DNA from: Cyclobacteriaceae bacterium
GTDB taxonomy: Bacteria; Bacteroidota; Bacteroidia; Cytophagales; Cyclobacteriaceae
NCBI GenBank assembly: GCA_947457095.1
Contig: CANGUK010000005.1
Coordinates: forward strand, 1-52,204
Length of the DNA stretch: 52,204 nucleotides
Direction of reading: 5' to 3'
The position numbers and the translations under genes were made by a program. Numbering within the stretch: the first letter of the stretch is position 1; each line of letters opens with the position of its first letter. The notes under the pieces were generated by a model, which had not been told where the DNA came from, searched no databases, and was given only the letters and a program-made list of their open reading frames with translations. Positions 17,201-26,854 of the stretch are shown here, one piece after another.

Positions 17201-20200
17201 GTGGAAAAACATTTTGATGCGTTCGTATTGCACCAGATCCAGATTGATATTTTTGAATACCGAACGGGCATCTTTTGGGGCCAAATCTTCCACACAGAGG
17301 CGGAGCGATTGCTCATTGAGCCTGCGTTCAATGACGGAGGTATTGTCTCGATCTCGCTGAATTCCAGGAGGCAACACATAAGGGCTGGAGGTTTCACTTC
17401 CCTGTGCATTTTGCTCGATATTCACCACGTCCACGGTAAGATTGGAATTGTCTGGTTCGGGCAATTCAAAAAATCCCCGTTCAAATAAGGACTCCTGGAA
17501 GGCTCTCCACTGGCTCCCAACCATGCGGAATTCAGCCATACGAAGAACTACTGGCTGCTGGAAATCGGTGAGATAGGTCCGCAACCAACGGATGGATTTG
17601 AAGCCTGAAATATCCCCTTGGATCCGATCAGGTTGCCTTACCGGAATACGGAAAAGGTACCAGTTAACTTGCTCTCCAGCTTCATTGTGCGTGACTTGAT
17701 CTACGATGTAGTTATTTCCTACCTTGAGTTGACCAGGGCGAAGGTCAATCTCGTACTCGTAATAATTTTCCAGTTCGTTGATGGTATTGTCTGTATTCAA
17801 ATCCTCGTTGTCCGGATTATTCGTTCCAGATGGGGTGTAGGGGAGGTTTTGGTCTGCGGTCACCGGCGTATTGCCTTCGTTACCATTGAATTTTTTGTAA
17901 CGCTCAAGAATCTTGGTATTGGCTTGGTCAAATTTAGAATCCAGGTAGTACTGGAATCCATCCGCCGACACATCTTGAAGTAAGGCATTTTTAGCGGAAG
18001 GGGATAGCGTCAAGCGATCCACAAATCTTCCCTTGAAAAAGCTGGCTTCCTCCTCATTTTTTAATCCATCCAAGCCCACATCTTGGTTCACGCGAGCGCT
18101 AGCAGAATTGTCAAAGGCAGGCAACAAAAATTGCTGACGCGTAATTCTTCCCCACTCATTGGCAGAAGTTTCTGCAGGATCTCCATCTGCTGGAAGCCCA
18201 TTTTCAAAAGCATGGCTACCATCTTTAATTACATCCTCTGCAATGTCTCCTAGGTTCAAAAAGAGTTTACCGCCTGTTGTATTGTTCTGATTGAAAATCC
18301 CATCCAATACCTTTCCATTTTCTCCAGGTAGGAAAGGGTCCATCAACCAAAATTCCACGTACTCGATATTGGTTCGGTCAAAATCTACCTCGGTGGTAAT
18401 CGCTCGAGTGACACCTCCATAGTTTTGTCGCGGATTGGCGAGCAAGCCCTCCGAGGTAAGCCCCGGGTTGTAATTGTACATGCCTCGTTCTTGGGGAAAA
18501 AAGGCTAGTTCAAACAAAGGCTGAGGGACCAAAATGACCTCTCGGTCTTGGTTCTTGAATATCTCCTGAGGAATTACTCGTCTAACGTAGTGATTTCGGC
18601 GGTCTTGGGCATTGATATTTGCTGGAACACCCGGCCCACCTTCACGGTAAAACACATTGTCAATGTTGTACCAAGCCAAACGGGCTCTGCGGTAGGCATT
18701 TCCGAGGTTATCTTCGGTTTGGTTACTCAAGTCAAAGCGGTTGTCTGCAGTTTTTGGGGTGGAGGCTAATTTCCAATTTTGATTCGCTTGAGCACCCAAA
18801 TAGAAGGGGGTTACTGCTGCTTCAAAGTCATCGATGTAGGATGCCGCATCTCCATTCACAGTATTGGAGGTTCCGGGAATGAGGTGAGCAAATTCTGCGT
18901 TAAACTGAACCAGTGATTTTTCCTTCGTGTCTGTAAAGGGAAGTGCATCTGCCATTTTGGTTAAAAAACGCGATTCACTGTTGTAGTTCAGGTCGAGTCC
19001 CCAAAGGCTGTTTCGTAGTGTCTCATTGCCAGTGGCAATGCGGGATACATTGGGACGCTCGTTTAGGAAGAGGAAAGTCCCTCCCAAAGTAAGTTTTTTG
19101 TTGGCCACATAATCCAGTCGAGTACCCAGCAAACTCCGGGTTTGAAAGGATACAAGGTCTGCCTTCTCGAAGGAGACATTGATTTGTTTACCAGATTGGA
19201 GGATGGCATCGTTGATGATGACGAGGCGCCCCACATTGTAGTCGATTGTAAAATCAACTCCTTCGGTGAGTGGGATGTTTCCAGCTTGAACAATGACAGA
19301 ACCGGGGGAGATATTTAAGCCTGGAAGTTGGATCTCACTGGCTGAGCCTGCTGTAAGCCTTCCCTTGATAAAGAATTTATTGAGTCGGGTGACCAATTCT
19401 GCATCTGCCTGAGTAGTTCGGTAAAGTGTATCGTACACGTATTTTTCACGAAGTACCCGCTCGTCCCCCGTGAATTTTCGAGCTAAGTTGGAGCCAAAGG
19501 GTTCCAGCACTGGAAAAATCAGGAGGCCCCGATCCGATAGCATGGTGATTCCTTCCACAAAGTCAAAGTTGCCATCAGGAGCAGGATCATTTTGAGGATT
19601 CAAATTATCCAAGCCGGTGAGGCGAATCAGTGGGATATCTTTTACATTTTTTCCTTCCAACAAGGAAGGATTGTCTAAGCCGGTGCGATCATCACGGTAG
19701 ATGACTTGCAACTGAAATCCATCTCGGAGTACCTGACTGGCATTGAGGCTGTAGACGTTTTTCATCATCAAGTCCCAAGTCGGCACTCGGGTATTGATCC
19801 GTGCAGGGCGAAGGAGTTTTAAGAATATCAGTTCATCTTCTCGGCGAGACTGATAATCTTCGGTGAGTTCGCCCACCTTAAATACCTGTCCATTGTAGGT
19901 GTATTCGTAAGAGACGGCGATGACCTCATCGTTCTGCAATCGGCGGAAGAGTGAGATAAAGCCCAACTGGCCATTGAAAAAGTATTCCGAAGGATCTAGT
20001 TTACGGGCACCATTAATTTGTTCAAAATCCACCCCTTTTTTGATACCCAAATCCCCTTCTAGGGCACGTGCACCTGAATCGAAAGGACGGTAGCTCGGAT
20101 TGCCACTAATGCTTGCATAGAGCCGGTTGGCCCCGTTGTTGGCGGGACTGTTTGGACTACCCGGTCCAATGGCAGGATTACTTCCATTGAGGAGCACTTT

Positions 20201-21358
20201 TCCTTCCCCAAGGTCCATAAATGCTGCAAAATTCCGTAGGGTTTCGGTGTTTGTGGCCCGGTTCATCACATAAACTTCCACCCGGGTGATGTTGACTCCT
20301 GAGGTAACTTGAGGAAGTCCTTTCAGCCAGCGTTCGTAGTTTTCGCGAAAGAAGTGGCTGAGGAAAAAGTGTCGATTTTCATCGTATTTGGATCCTTGAA
20401 TATCAAAGGCTCTGCCCTGTCCATTGGCATCAATGACCAAGTTGTCCCGTCTGCCTCGTTGGGTGGAGGCGACAGCGGTTACGTTGAGTTTGCCAAACTT
20501 CATCTCTGTTTTGACCCCGAACAGATTCTGAGCCCCTTGGATCAGTCGGTTTTGTACAGGTAAACTCACATTTCCCATCTCGATGGATTGGATAATGTCT
20601 TCATCGAAGCCGTCGTATTCCAGTTTCAGCTGATTTTGAAAATCAAAGGAATTGTTGGAGTCGAAGTTGGCTCCAATCTTTAATTTTTGGCCCAAGGTAC
20701 CATTGACAGCCATTTGAATCTGCTGCTGGAAATTGAAGTTTCCATTCTTTTGCTGACGGATGGGAATGGTGGGATTGTCAATCCTTCTGAAAATAGCCCC
20801 AAAGTCCAGGTTGACGTAGCCAGTAGGGATGATGTTGATAGAATCACCTCCAAAGATGCGGTCAAAGGTTGGACTCATAGTCAAGGGAGGAATGAGCCTC
20901 CTACCTTCTACTGCACTTTCTCCATCAATGCCTCGGGAGCGGGTTCTCCAGTACTCCTGCCTTACTTGGTATTCTTGCAAGGGAGCGAATTTTTCGAAAT
21001 CGTATTCTTGTTGATTCCCTATGGAAGTACTGTCCAATTGATCCTCCACCTGATATTTGAGGGTGGAGTCCATCAAAATCTGAATATTTCTATTGACAGG
21101 AGATGAGGGGAGGAAGGGAGATTTTTGGTTTAAAAATGGGTTTCGGTAAGGATAAAGTGGGTTGGTTCTCCAATTCTGCCACAATAAAAAGGAGGGTGCC
21201 AGTCTTCGCTGGTTTAAGGAATCTATTCGAGACTTGGGTGTAGGATTCTGTTGGGCTTGAATGGTTTGGAATGAACTAATAGCAAGGAGAAAACCTAGGA
21301 GTATAAAAAAACTCCGTATCGCTGTGTTCAAAAAAGTAAGAAAGTCCTGAACCTTCAA
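14234..21358 (-). CDS. sprA: T9SS outer-membrane translocon SprA (Sov)
   Basis: This 2374-residue protein is the giant outer-membrane beta-barrel through which T9SS cargo crosses. In Flavobacterium it forms a 36-stranded pore bound to PorV and a plug protein. A signal peptide ends near TIQAQ. The N-terminal third carries the SprA family segments (such as PPLTMSPTFDRIFGGDSINIIPTGYVNLDFGA, 158-189, and VINDAILQSGKQINVSFEKADLVSFQTRS), then long alternating strands to a short C-terminal strand (GGQLRFNLSQ). Length matches the family (about 2,300-2,500). It starts 11 bp after ruvA. The order maeB-ruvA-sprA-gcvH supports the assignment. Loss of SprA in related organisms abolishes gliding and T9SS secretion. 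Confidence 0.96.
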   Translation of the reverse strand: MKVQDFLTFLNTAIRSFFILLGFLLAISSFQTIQAQQNPTPKSRIDSLNQRRLAPSFLLWQNWRTNPLYPYRNPFLNQKSPFLPSSPVNRNIQILMDSTLKYQVEDQLDSTSIGNQQEYDFEKFAPLQEYQVRQEYWRTRSRGIDGESAVEGRRLIPPLTMSPTFDRIFGGDSINIIPTGYVNLDFGAIFRRIDNPTIPIRQQKNGNFNFQQQIQMAVNGTLGQKLKIGANFDSNNSFDFQNQLKLEYDGFDEDIIQSIEMGNVSLPVQNRLIQGAQNLFGVKTEMKFGKLNVTAVASTQRGRRDNLVIDANGQGRAFDIQGSKYDENRHFFLSHFFRENYERWLKGLPQVTSGVNITRVEVYVMNRATNTETLRNFAAFMDLGEGKVLLNGSNPAIGPGSPNSPANNGANRLYASISGNPSYRPFDSGARALEGDLGIKKGVDFEQINGARKLDPSEYFFNGQLGFISLFRRLQNDEVIAVSYEYTYNGQVFKVGELTEDYQSRREDELIFLKLLRPARINTRVPTWDLMMKNVYSLNASQVLRDGFQLQVIYRDDRTGLDNPSLLEGKNVKDIPLIRLTGLDNLNPQNDPAPDGNFDFVEGITMLSDRGLLIFPVLEPFGSNLARKFTGDERVLREKYVYDTLYRTTQADAELVTRLNKFFIKGRLTAGSASEIQLPGLNISPGSVIVQAGNIPLTEGVDFTIDYNVGRLVIINDAILQSGKQINVSFEKADLVSFQTRSLLGTRLDYVANKKLTLGGTFLFLNERPNVSRIATGNETLRNSLWGLDLNYNSESRFLTKMADALPFTDTKEKSLVQFNAEFAHLIPGTSNTVNGDAASYIDDFEAAVTPFYLGAQANQNWKLASTPKTADNRFDLSNQTEDNLGNAYRRARLAWYNIDNVFYREGGPGVPANINAQDRRNHYVRRVIPQEIFKNQDREVILVPQPLFELAFFPQERGMYNYNPGLTSEGLLANPRQNYGGVTRAITTEVDFDRTNIEYVEFWLMDPFLPGENGKVLDGIFNQNNTTGGKLFLNLGDIAEDVIKDGSHAFENGLPADGDPAETSANEWGRITRQQFLLPAFDNSASARVNQDVGLDGLKNEEEASFFKGRFVDRLTLSPSAKNALLQDVSADGFQYYLDSKFDQANTKILERYKKFNGNEGNTPVTADQNLPYTPSGTNNPDNEDLNTDNTINELENYYEYEIDLRPGQLKVGNNYIVDQVTHNEAGEQVNWYLFRIPVRQPDRIQGDISGFKSIRWLRTYLTDFQQPVVLRMAEFRMVGSQWRAFQESLFERGFFELPEPDNSNLTVDVVNIEQNAQGSETSSPYVLPPGIQRDRDNTSVIERRLNEQSLRLCVEDLAPKDARSVFKNINLDLVQYERIKMFFHANSEETRDGEVTAFLRLGTDYTDNYYEIEVPLKISSLGSNDPRIVWPEENELDIAIQEIVGIKAERDNTQSPLTLPFSKKIRQYKVTVMGRPELNQVQGMMIGVRNPGTGIGSSKSLCLWANELRATGFTKTNGWAANAYLNTKIADVAVVSASIRHNSIGFGGLETKLSQRSRQATTQYDISTNVEVDKLLPKELGISIPVYFSVENSSTRPEYDPLNPDVPFEVALDKFANSAAKDAYRDIAMDQLSRKNISLNNVRKLKKNQEAPSRVYDLSNLAFSYATGTVTQTNAQLQGYNFKTNKGNVTYSFQPKELKIAPFEKSEGMKSPYLKLIKDINLNLSPTLLLARMDVDRRFTRSQYRNDQLSTSGVDPLFQKSFFMNRSFNINWDLSSSLRVDLAASAAAVVDEPEGDLDTQAKIDSVRANFLRFGRTTNYNHSATVNYTLPFAKLPLTDWIQTDYRHLSTYTWQTGAIGQRDTLGNVIQNTREQTLSGKLDLIKLYNKSKALAAINAPKRPGIPGRPSTDASDTIGTPLTRGILKVAMLLKEVTFNYGIIEGTFLPGYMPNTGLLGMDRAWENPGWAFVFGAQNANLRYRLGQNGNMAPSPELTQSFRQNKAINLSIKGLAEPIRDFRITLEANKREIGDYSEIFRNSVTTPGSFESLSPSRMGSYSISTILLGTTFAKNNQENESELFTNFENFRFLIKERLDQQAAAPGEYPINGQDVLIPAFLAAYRGKDAGSATLNPFPKTPLPNWRVDYRGLSRLKGLSELFSSINLTHAYSSTYDVSNFSNSLQYQQGLELFNTLQQLQRPTLTNLEGQFIPIYILNQVVLTERFAPLIGVDLLTKQRMNIAVNYNRERNLGLNFSNSQITEQASSDFGLTLSYTKAGVKIPFKIGGQQKVLKNDLQMRLDTKIGSTQQVQRKIEEKATVTNGNFNFQFRPTLSYVINRSLNLTVYFERTVNDPRVTTAFRRSNTAFGGQLRFNLSQ

Positions 21359-21369
21359 TTCAGTGGGAA

Positions 21370-21966
21370 TTAAGAAGTTTTTAACGATGCTTTGATCAGT
21401 TCTTCCAAGGAGATCGTTCCTCCACTCTGTTTGAGCGCTAAGGCAATATTTTTCTCTGCCACAGCCTTTGGAAAACCTAAAGTGATTAAAGCCTGTAACG
21501 CTTCTTCTCTGATTTTATTGCCCCCATTCAAGAATCCTAGTGGGGCAGTAGATTCGCCTGAGCTTGATTTCCCTACCTTATCTTTTAATTCTAGGATAAT
21601 TCGTTGTGCGGTTTTGGTTCCAATTCCTTTTACGGCTTGAATTGTCGCCACATCGCCAGAAAGAATGGCTTGCTCGATTTCTGAGCTACTCAAGGAAGAG
21701 AGAATCATCAAGCCTGTGCTTGGACCCACACCATTTATTGAGGTAAGTAAAAGGAAAAGCCGCTTTTCTTGCTCTTCCTTAAATCCATACAACGTATGTG
21801 CATCCTCTTTGATGTGCAGGTAGGTAAGGAGGCGCAATTGCTCCTGATCCTTAATCGCAGCATAGGTTTGAAGGGAGATTTTGACATGGTAGCCGATTCC
21901 ACCTACATCAATCAAGACATAAGTAGGGTCTTTGTGTACCAATCTTCCATTGAGGTAATCTATCAT
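21370..21966 (-). CDS. ruvA: Holliday junction branch migration protein RuvA
   Basis: This 198-residue RuvA binds four-way junctions as a tetramer and loads the RuvB motor. The N-terminal OB domain begins [31 protein letters not shown]. Paired helix-hairpin-helix motifs follow (LLLTSINGVGPSTGLMIL and IQAVKGIGTKTAQRIILELK), then a C-terminal domain that would contact RuvB (EEALQALITLGFPKAVAEKNI). Its ATG overlaps the maeB stop as ATGA. No ruvB or ruvC is visible. Confidence 0.96.
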   Translation of the reverse strand: MIDYLNGRLVHKDPTYVLIDVGGIGYHVKISLQTYAAIKDQEQLRLLTYLHIKEDAHTLYGFKEEQEKRLFLLLTSINGVGPSTGLMILSSLSSSEIEQAILSGDVATIQAVKGIGTKTAQRIILELKDKVGKSSSGESTAPLGFLNGGNKIREEALQALITLGFPKAVAEKNIALALKQSGGTISLEELIKASLKTS

Positions 21967-24242
21967 AAACTTTCTTTGCTGGATTGAGCATCAACTACTG
22001 CAATTGCTACCATGTTGACAATCTCGCGAATGGAACTTCCAAGTTGTAAAACATGAACTGGCTTATTCATGCCGAGCAAAATTGGTCCAATTGCTTCTGC
22101 ATTTCCAAGTTCAGCCAAGAGCTTGTAGGCAATGTTTGAGGAAGCCAAGTCAGGGAAAATCAAGGTATTTACCTCCTTGCCTTTTTGGGAAAGCGCAGAG
22201 AAAGGATAAATCTCCTTTTGAATCTCTTGGTTCAAAGCCACATTGGCTTGCATTTCTCCTTCTATAATTAAGTCTGGGTATTTTTCCTTTGCCAAGGCAG
22301 TGGCTTTTGACATTTTGGATGGAATATCTCCTTGGGCTGACCCGAAATTGGAATAGGAGAGCAGTGCAATACGAGGAACCATATTGAAAAACTTCACGGC
22401 CGTAGCAGTGAGTCCAATAATGTCTACTAGTTCCTCCGCGGTAGGGTTGAGGTTGACGGTAGCATCTGCAAAGAAATAGGGTCCTCGAGGGGTGTTCATG
22501 ATGTACATCCCAGCTACGCGGTTTACGCCTTTTTTAACACCAATCGTTTGGAGTGATGGTAAAATGGTTTTTGGATAATCGCGCGTGAGACCAGAAATAA
22601 AGCAATCGGCTTCCCCTGTTTCCACCATCAAGGCACCGAAATAGTTTCGTTCCTTCACCAATCGGTTGGCGTCTGTTTGGGTCATACCCTTGCGTTGTCT
22701 TTTCTGTGCCAGGATTTTTCCAAACTTTTCATTCAATGCATGCTCTACCAAGGGGTCAATGATGCTGACGCCATCTAGGTCCAAGGAATTTTCTTCGATA
22801 AGTTCTAAGATGCGTTCCCGGTTGCCCAATAAAATAGGTACAGCGATTTTTTCGTCACGGATCTGTTGGGCAGCTTTCAAAATCTTGAGGTTGTCCGCTT
22901 CCCCAAATACCACTCGCTTTGGATCTTTTTTAGCTCTACCAATCACGATTGACATCAATCGTTCGTCAATGCCGATTCGTTTTTGCAATTCAAGTTCGTA
23001 AGCATCCCAGTCTTTAATGATGCGTTTGGCTACACCAGATTCTATTGCAGCCTTAGCCACAGCAGGTGCTATGGTGGTGATTAGTCTCGGATCTACTGGT
23101 TTGGGAATGAGGTAGAATCTTCCAAAGCTCAAATGGCTCTCCCCATAGGCTTTGGTTACAATTTCAGGAACAGGTTCTTTTGCGAGTTTAGCTATGGCTT
23201 TTGCAGCAGCAAGCTTCATTTCCTCGTTGATGACCGTAGCGCGTACATCTAGAGCTCCTCGGAAGATGTAAGGAAACCCGAGTACATTATTTACTTGATT
23301 GGGGTGATCAGATCGACCTGTAGCCATGAGTACATCCTCACGAGCTTCAATTGCAGCTTCATAGGAAATTTCCGGATCCGGGTTCGCTAGCGCAAAAACA
23401 ATGGGATTGGAAGCCATTGATTGGATCATTTCAGGAGTAATGATGTTACCCGCTGAAAGTCCAAGAAATACATCTGCCCCAGGCATGGCCTCGGCAATCG
23501 TATTGAAATTCTGAGAGGTGGCAAATTCCAGATGCTCTCCAGCCAATCCTGGTCGATCCGTTCGGATGACACCCTCTTTATCGCATACAACAATATGTTC
23601 CTTCTTGACGCCTAAGGTTAAGTAAAAACGAAGGCAGGAGATGGCCGCCGCTCCAGCGCCACTGACCACAATTCGGATGTCTTCAATATTTTTTTCAACC
23701 AGCTCAAGAGCATTCAGTAGAGCTGCTGCGGAAATGATTGCCGTCCCATGCTGATCATCGTGCATGACAGGGATTTTCATTTCTTTTTTGAGGGTCTGCT
23801 CTATTTCAAAGCACTCAGGAGCTTTGATGTCCTCCAGGTTGATGCCTCCAAATGTGGGCTCTAGGGACTTGATGATTTGAATTAGTTTTTTGGGATCTTT
23901 TTCATCGATTTCAAGATCGAAAACATCAATCCCCGCAAATTTTTTGAATAGGACTCCTTTTCCTTCCATTACTGGCTTGGAAGCTTCCGGTCCAATGTCC
24001 CCTAATCCCAATACAGCTGTACCGTTGGAGATTACCGCTACCAGATTGCCTTTTGCGGTGTATTTGTACACATTTTCTACATCATCAGCGATTTCCTTAC
24101 AGGGCTCTGCTACTCCAGGGGAATAGGCGAGTGCGAGGTCTATTTGACTGGAAACAGGCTTGGTAGGGACCACTTGGATTTTTCCAGGTGAACCTTGACT
24201 GTGGTAGTTTAATGCGTCTTCTTTTCTAATCTTAATCGCCAT
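21963..24242 (-). CDS. maeB: NADP-dependent malic enzyme with phosphotransacetylase-like domain
   Basis: This 759-residue cytosolic enzyme decarboxylates malate to pyruvate, producing NADPH. Residues 1-430 form the malic enzyme part: substrate segment [16 protein letters not shown], metal/substrate region around [18 protein letters not shown], and nucleotide-binding [15 protein letters not shown]. Residues about 430-759 form a phosphate acetyltransferase-like domain that in MaeB is regulatory rather than catalytic, sensing acetyl-CoA. Length matches MaeB. It overlaps ruvA by four bases and follows the DUF4837 gene by 22 bp. Confidence 0.95.
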   Translation of the reverse strand: MAIKIRKEDALNYHSQGSPGKIQVVPTKPVSSQIDLALAYSPGVAEPCKEIADDVENVYKYTAKGNLVAVISNGTAVLGLGDIGPEASKPVMEGKGVLFKKFAGIDVFDLEIDEKDPKKLIQIIKSLEPTFGGINLEDIKAPECFEIEQTLKKEMKIPVMHDDQHGTAIISAAALLNALELVEKNIEDIRIVVSGAGAAAISCLRFYLTLGVKKEHIVVCDKEGVIRTDRPGLAGEHLEFATSQNFNTIAEAMPGADVFLGLSAGNIITPEMIQSMASNPIVFALANPDPEISYEAAIEAREDVLMATGRSDHPNQVNNVLGFPYIFRGALDVRATVINEEMKLAAAKAIAKLAKEPVPEIVTKAYGESHLSFGRFYLIPKPVDPRLITTIAPAVAKAAIESGVAKRIIKDWDAYELELQKRIGIDERLMSIVIGRAKKDPKRVVFGEADNLKILKAAQQIRDEKIAVPILLGNRERILELIEENSLDLDGVSIIDPLVEHALNEKFGKILAQKRQRKGMTQTDANRLVKERNYFGALMVETGEADCFISGLTRDYPKTILPSLQTIGVKKGVNRVAGMYIMNTPRGPYFFADATVNLNPTAEELVDIIGLTATAVKFFNMVPRIALLSYSNFGSAQGDIPSKMSKATALAKEKYPDLIIEGEMQANVALNQEIQKEIYPFSALSQKGKEVNTLIFPDLASSNIAYKLLAELGNAEAIGPILLGMNKPVHVLQLGSSIREIVNMVAIAVVDAQSSKESL

Positions 24243-24264
24243 AAATGGGGAGGATATACTGGGT

Positions 24265-25374
24265 TTACTTTCCTTGATTTTCTGTCCAATTGATGTTGGT
24301 GTTCAATAGTACGGCTTGGATTTCTCGCAAGGCATCTCGGTGCACTTCATTTGGGAAATACACAAAGCCTTCCATGTAGTAGAGTTTTCCTTTCTTCTGA
24401 TCTACCATTAGGTAACCGAGGTAGGTTCCGCCCATACTCAAATTGTTGGTTTTCCAGGTGCCTCGGATTTCAACTGTAAAATTATCATTAATGACCATGT
24501 TTCGGAAAGCAGGTGGAATTTGTTTTTCGCTGGTCATGAAGGAGCTAGGGTCCTCTGGATCGCCAAAAATATGAACCTTGGCTAGCGAATCTCGAAGGGC
24601 AAGGATGTTTTGTGGAAAGGTTTGTTCTTCCTTGGTGTAGTCTTCTACATGGAAATAAACACTTATATCTGGCCGTTTGTCCGTAGGGGAGGGTTGTCGA
24701 AGCCAAAGAAATCCTGGTATTGACTTTGCAATTTGGTAAGATACTGGAGGCATGATCTCTATGCCTAGGTTCTTGCGCGCATCATTTTGTGCAGTTGCAT
24801 TTTTTCTAGCCATTAAGGGCTTAGCCAAACGGTTTCGTTCACGAACTTCAAACAGGTTTTGAAGTTGATCTTTGTTTTTCCTCAAGTTGGCAATCAATTC
24901 TGCTTCATTGTTGCCAAACAAATAAAGTACTTCTTGTCCTATGGCAAATTCATCCTCCATGCGAAGCGAATACATGTTTGGATCTGCTGCTGCCTTTGCC
25001 TTGGATTCAGGGGTAAATTGAGCGTTTATTGCTTGACTCCCCCCTTTTTTATCATCAAAAGTAGTTACATAGATCAGGTTGGTGTACATTTTCAGCATGC
25101 GTGTCATCGCACGAGGATCTACTCGATGCACCTTGAATTGAGGTTCAGAGCGGAGCATTCCTGGTAGATCTGCCTCAAAGATGGCCCGTAGTTCTTCCCC
25201 AACAGGTCCAGCCCATTTGGTAGAATCTATAGCCAACACGATTTCGCCAATATCACCTTTGGCTTTTGGCTTCAACGAATTGGAAGTCCCCCCATTTTCT
25301 TCGGAACAAGAGAATAGTAGCAAAAAGAAAAGTGGAAGGAGACAAAATTGAATGGCTCTTAGGATTGGGTTCAT
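24265..25374 (-). CDS. DUF4837 family lipoprotein
   Basis: A DUF4837 protein of about 369 residues, found in Bacteroidota and of unknown function. The chosen ATG at 25374 gives a compact lipoprotein signal peptide with lipobox LLFSC (Cys at about 23); an ATG 11 codons upstream (25407) is in frame and also possible. Mature regions include GDIGEIVLAIDSTKWAGPVG, FEVRERNRLAKPLMARK and a C-terminal FTVEIRGTWKTNNLSMGG followed by YYMEGFVYFPNEVHRDALREI. It is conserved next to cell-envelope genes here (lytic transglycosylase upstream, maeB-ruvA-sprA downstream). Any envelope or secretion role is inference. Confidence 0.85.
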   Translation of the reverse strand: MNPILRAIQFCLLPLFFLLLFSCSEENGGTSNSLKPKAKGDIGEIVLAIDSTKWAGPVGEELRAIFEADLPGMLRSEPQFKVHRVDPRAMTRMLKMYTNLIYVTTFDDKKGGSQAINAQFTPESKAKAAADPNMYSLRMEDEFAIGQEVLYLFGNNEAELIANLRKNKDQLQNLFEVRERNRLAKPLMARKNATAQNDARKNLGIEIMPPVSYQIAKSIPGFLWLRQPSPTDKRPDISVYFHVEDYTKEEQTFPQNILALRDSLAKVHIFGDPEDPSSFMTSEKQIPPAFRNMVINDNFTVEIRGTWKTNNLSMGGTYLGYLMVDQKKGKLYYMEGFVYFPNEVHRDALREIQAVLLNTNINWTENQGK

Positions 25375-25442
25375 GTGTTTTTTGTAAAAAGGGAGAGTGC
25401 TATCCATTTCAGATTAAGGATTGAGATACATCAAGGAAAAGC

Positions 25443-26846
25443 TTAGCCTATGATCAAGCGTTGCCCAGGTTTGATGTTGGTGCTATTCAGGTTATTCAGT
25501 CGCTTGATTTGCTCAATGGTCAAGGAATGTTTTTTTGAAATAATCCACAAGGAATCTCCAGGTTGCACCGTGTAGGTTTTGGAACTGGAAGCACTGACTT
25601 CATTCAGGGCTAGTGTAGAAGAAGTAACTGTGCTTTGCTCTTTACCAGTGTGAATGACTAAGATCTGGCCCACCTTAATTAAACTGGAGTTGAGGTTGTT
25701 CCAGCTTCTCAATTGGGAAATGCTAACACCATGTCGGCTTGCAATTTTTCCTAGAGCATCTCCAGACTTCACTTTATATGTTAGGCGAGAAGCCGCACTG
25801 GTAATTGCCTCAGGAGAAGCACTTGAAGGGAGTGCTGGATTTGCAGCCAGCAATACGGGTGCGCTTTTTCCCAGAGAATCACTAATCCAAGCCAAATTTT
25901 CTTTCACAAATAGAACTTTTGATTTTGGAATTCGTAGCGCGATTGTTTGGTGTGACTCTGGGATTTTTCGGGTTTTAATGGAAGGGTTTAGTTTTTCTAG
26001 ATCCGCTAAGCAAATTCCAGAAAGGTCGGCCATCCGTTCCAAGTTAAATGCACGATTAAAATTAATGGACTCGTATTCCAGAGGATAGCTTGGTTCCTCC
26101 AGATGCAGGTTGTGTTCTTCCAAGTGGTTGAGCACGTAAAGCATCGCTTGAAATTGAGGAACATAACTCCGTGTTTCTTTGGGGAGGTGGTCATAAATTC
26201 CCCAGAAAGTGGTTTTTCCTCCGGATCTGCGAATGGCTTTGCGGACATTTCCTGGCCCACAATTGTAAGCTGCCAAAGCCACTTCCCAGTTGCCAAACAT
26301 TTTGTAAAGTGACTTGAGGTATTTGGCTGCAGCGACGGTAGACTTTTCAGGATCCATGCGGTCGTCCATGTCGGTATTGGCCTGCATGCCATACATTCGG
26401 CCCGTGGCTGGCATAAATTGCCATAATCCCACCGCTCCCATTTTCGATTTGATTTTTGGATCTAGTCCTGACTCTACAATGGAGAGGTAGATGATGTCTG
26501 AAGGCATGTCGTGGTCTCGCATGGTCTCCTCATACATGGGGAAATACTGCTCTTTCCTGGCCAATACCATCTTGATGTACTCTCTATTGCGAACCGTGAA
26601 GTATTGGATAAAAGAAAAAACCCGATCATTCAATTCAAATGGCATCTCAAGATTCATAGCCTGGATGCGATCTGCCACTTCTTGATAGGTAAAGTCAGGC
26701 ACATAATCGTAGTGGTAGTTAGGCATCACTACGCCTTCCACATTGCCTATTGATTCCATTTCATCTCGCTGCCCAAAAGCATCGGTGCTGAAAAAATAAA
26801 TACTGCTCACAAGTACCACAACTAGGTTGAGAATATACTTCTTCAT
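25443..26846 (-). CDS. LysM-containing lytic transglycosylase (MltD-like)
   Basis: A 467-residue periplasmic or outer-membrane peptidoglycan lytic transglycosylase. A signal peptide (to about DAFGQ) is followed by an SLT family 1 domain with catalytic Glu125 (LSIVESGLDPKIKSKMGAVGLWQF, with GLWQFMPATGR and ALAAYNCGPGNVRKA). Two LysM modules lie near residues 355-398 (TYKVKSGDALGKIASRHGV) and 424-466 (TYTVQPGDSLWIISKKHSL). The layout equals E. coli MltD. It starts 8 bp after gatA and precedes the DUF4837 gene by 68 bp. Confidence 0.93.
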   Translation of the reverse strand: MKKYILNLVVVLVSSIYFFSTDAFGQRDEMESIGNVEGVVMPNYHYDYVPDFTYQEVADRIQAMNLEMPFELNDRVFSFIQYFTVRNREYIKMVLARKEQYFPMYEETMRDHDMPSDIIYLSIVESGLDPKIKSKMGAVGLWQFMPATGRMYGMQANTDMDDRMDPEKSTVAAAKYLKSLYKMFGNWEVALAAYNCGPGNVRKAIRRSGGKTTFWGIYDHLPKETRSYVPQFQAMLYVLNHLEEHNLHLEEPSYPLEYESINFNRAFNLERMADLSGICLADLEKLNPSIKTRKIPESHQTIALRIPKSKVLFVKENLAWISDSLGKSAPVLLAANPALPSSASPEAITSAASRLTYKVKSGDALGKIASRHGVSISQLRSWNNLNSSLIKVGQILVIHTGKEQSTVTSSTLALNEVSASSSKTYTVQPGDSLWIISKKHSLTIEQIKRLNNLNSTNIKPGQRLIIG

Positions 26847-26854
26847 CGCTTAGT

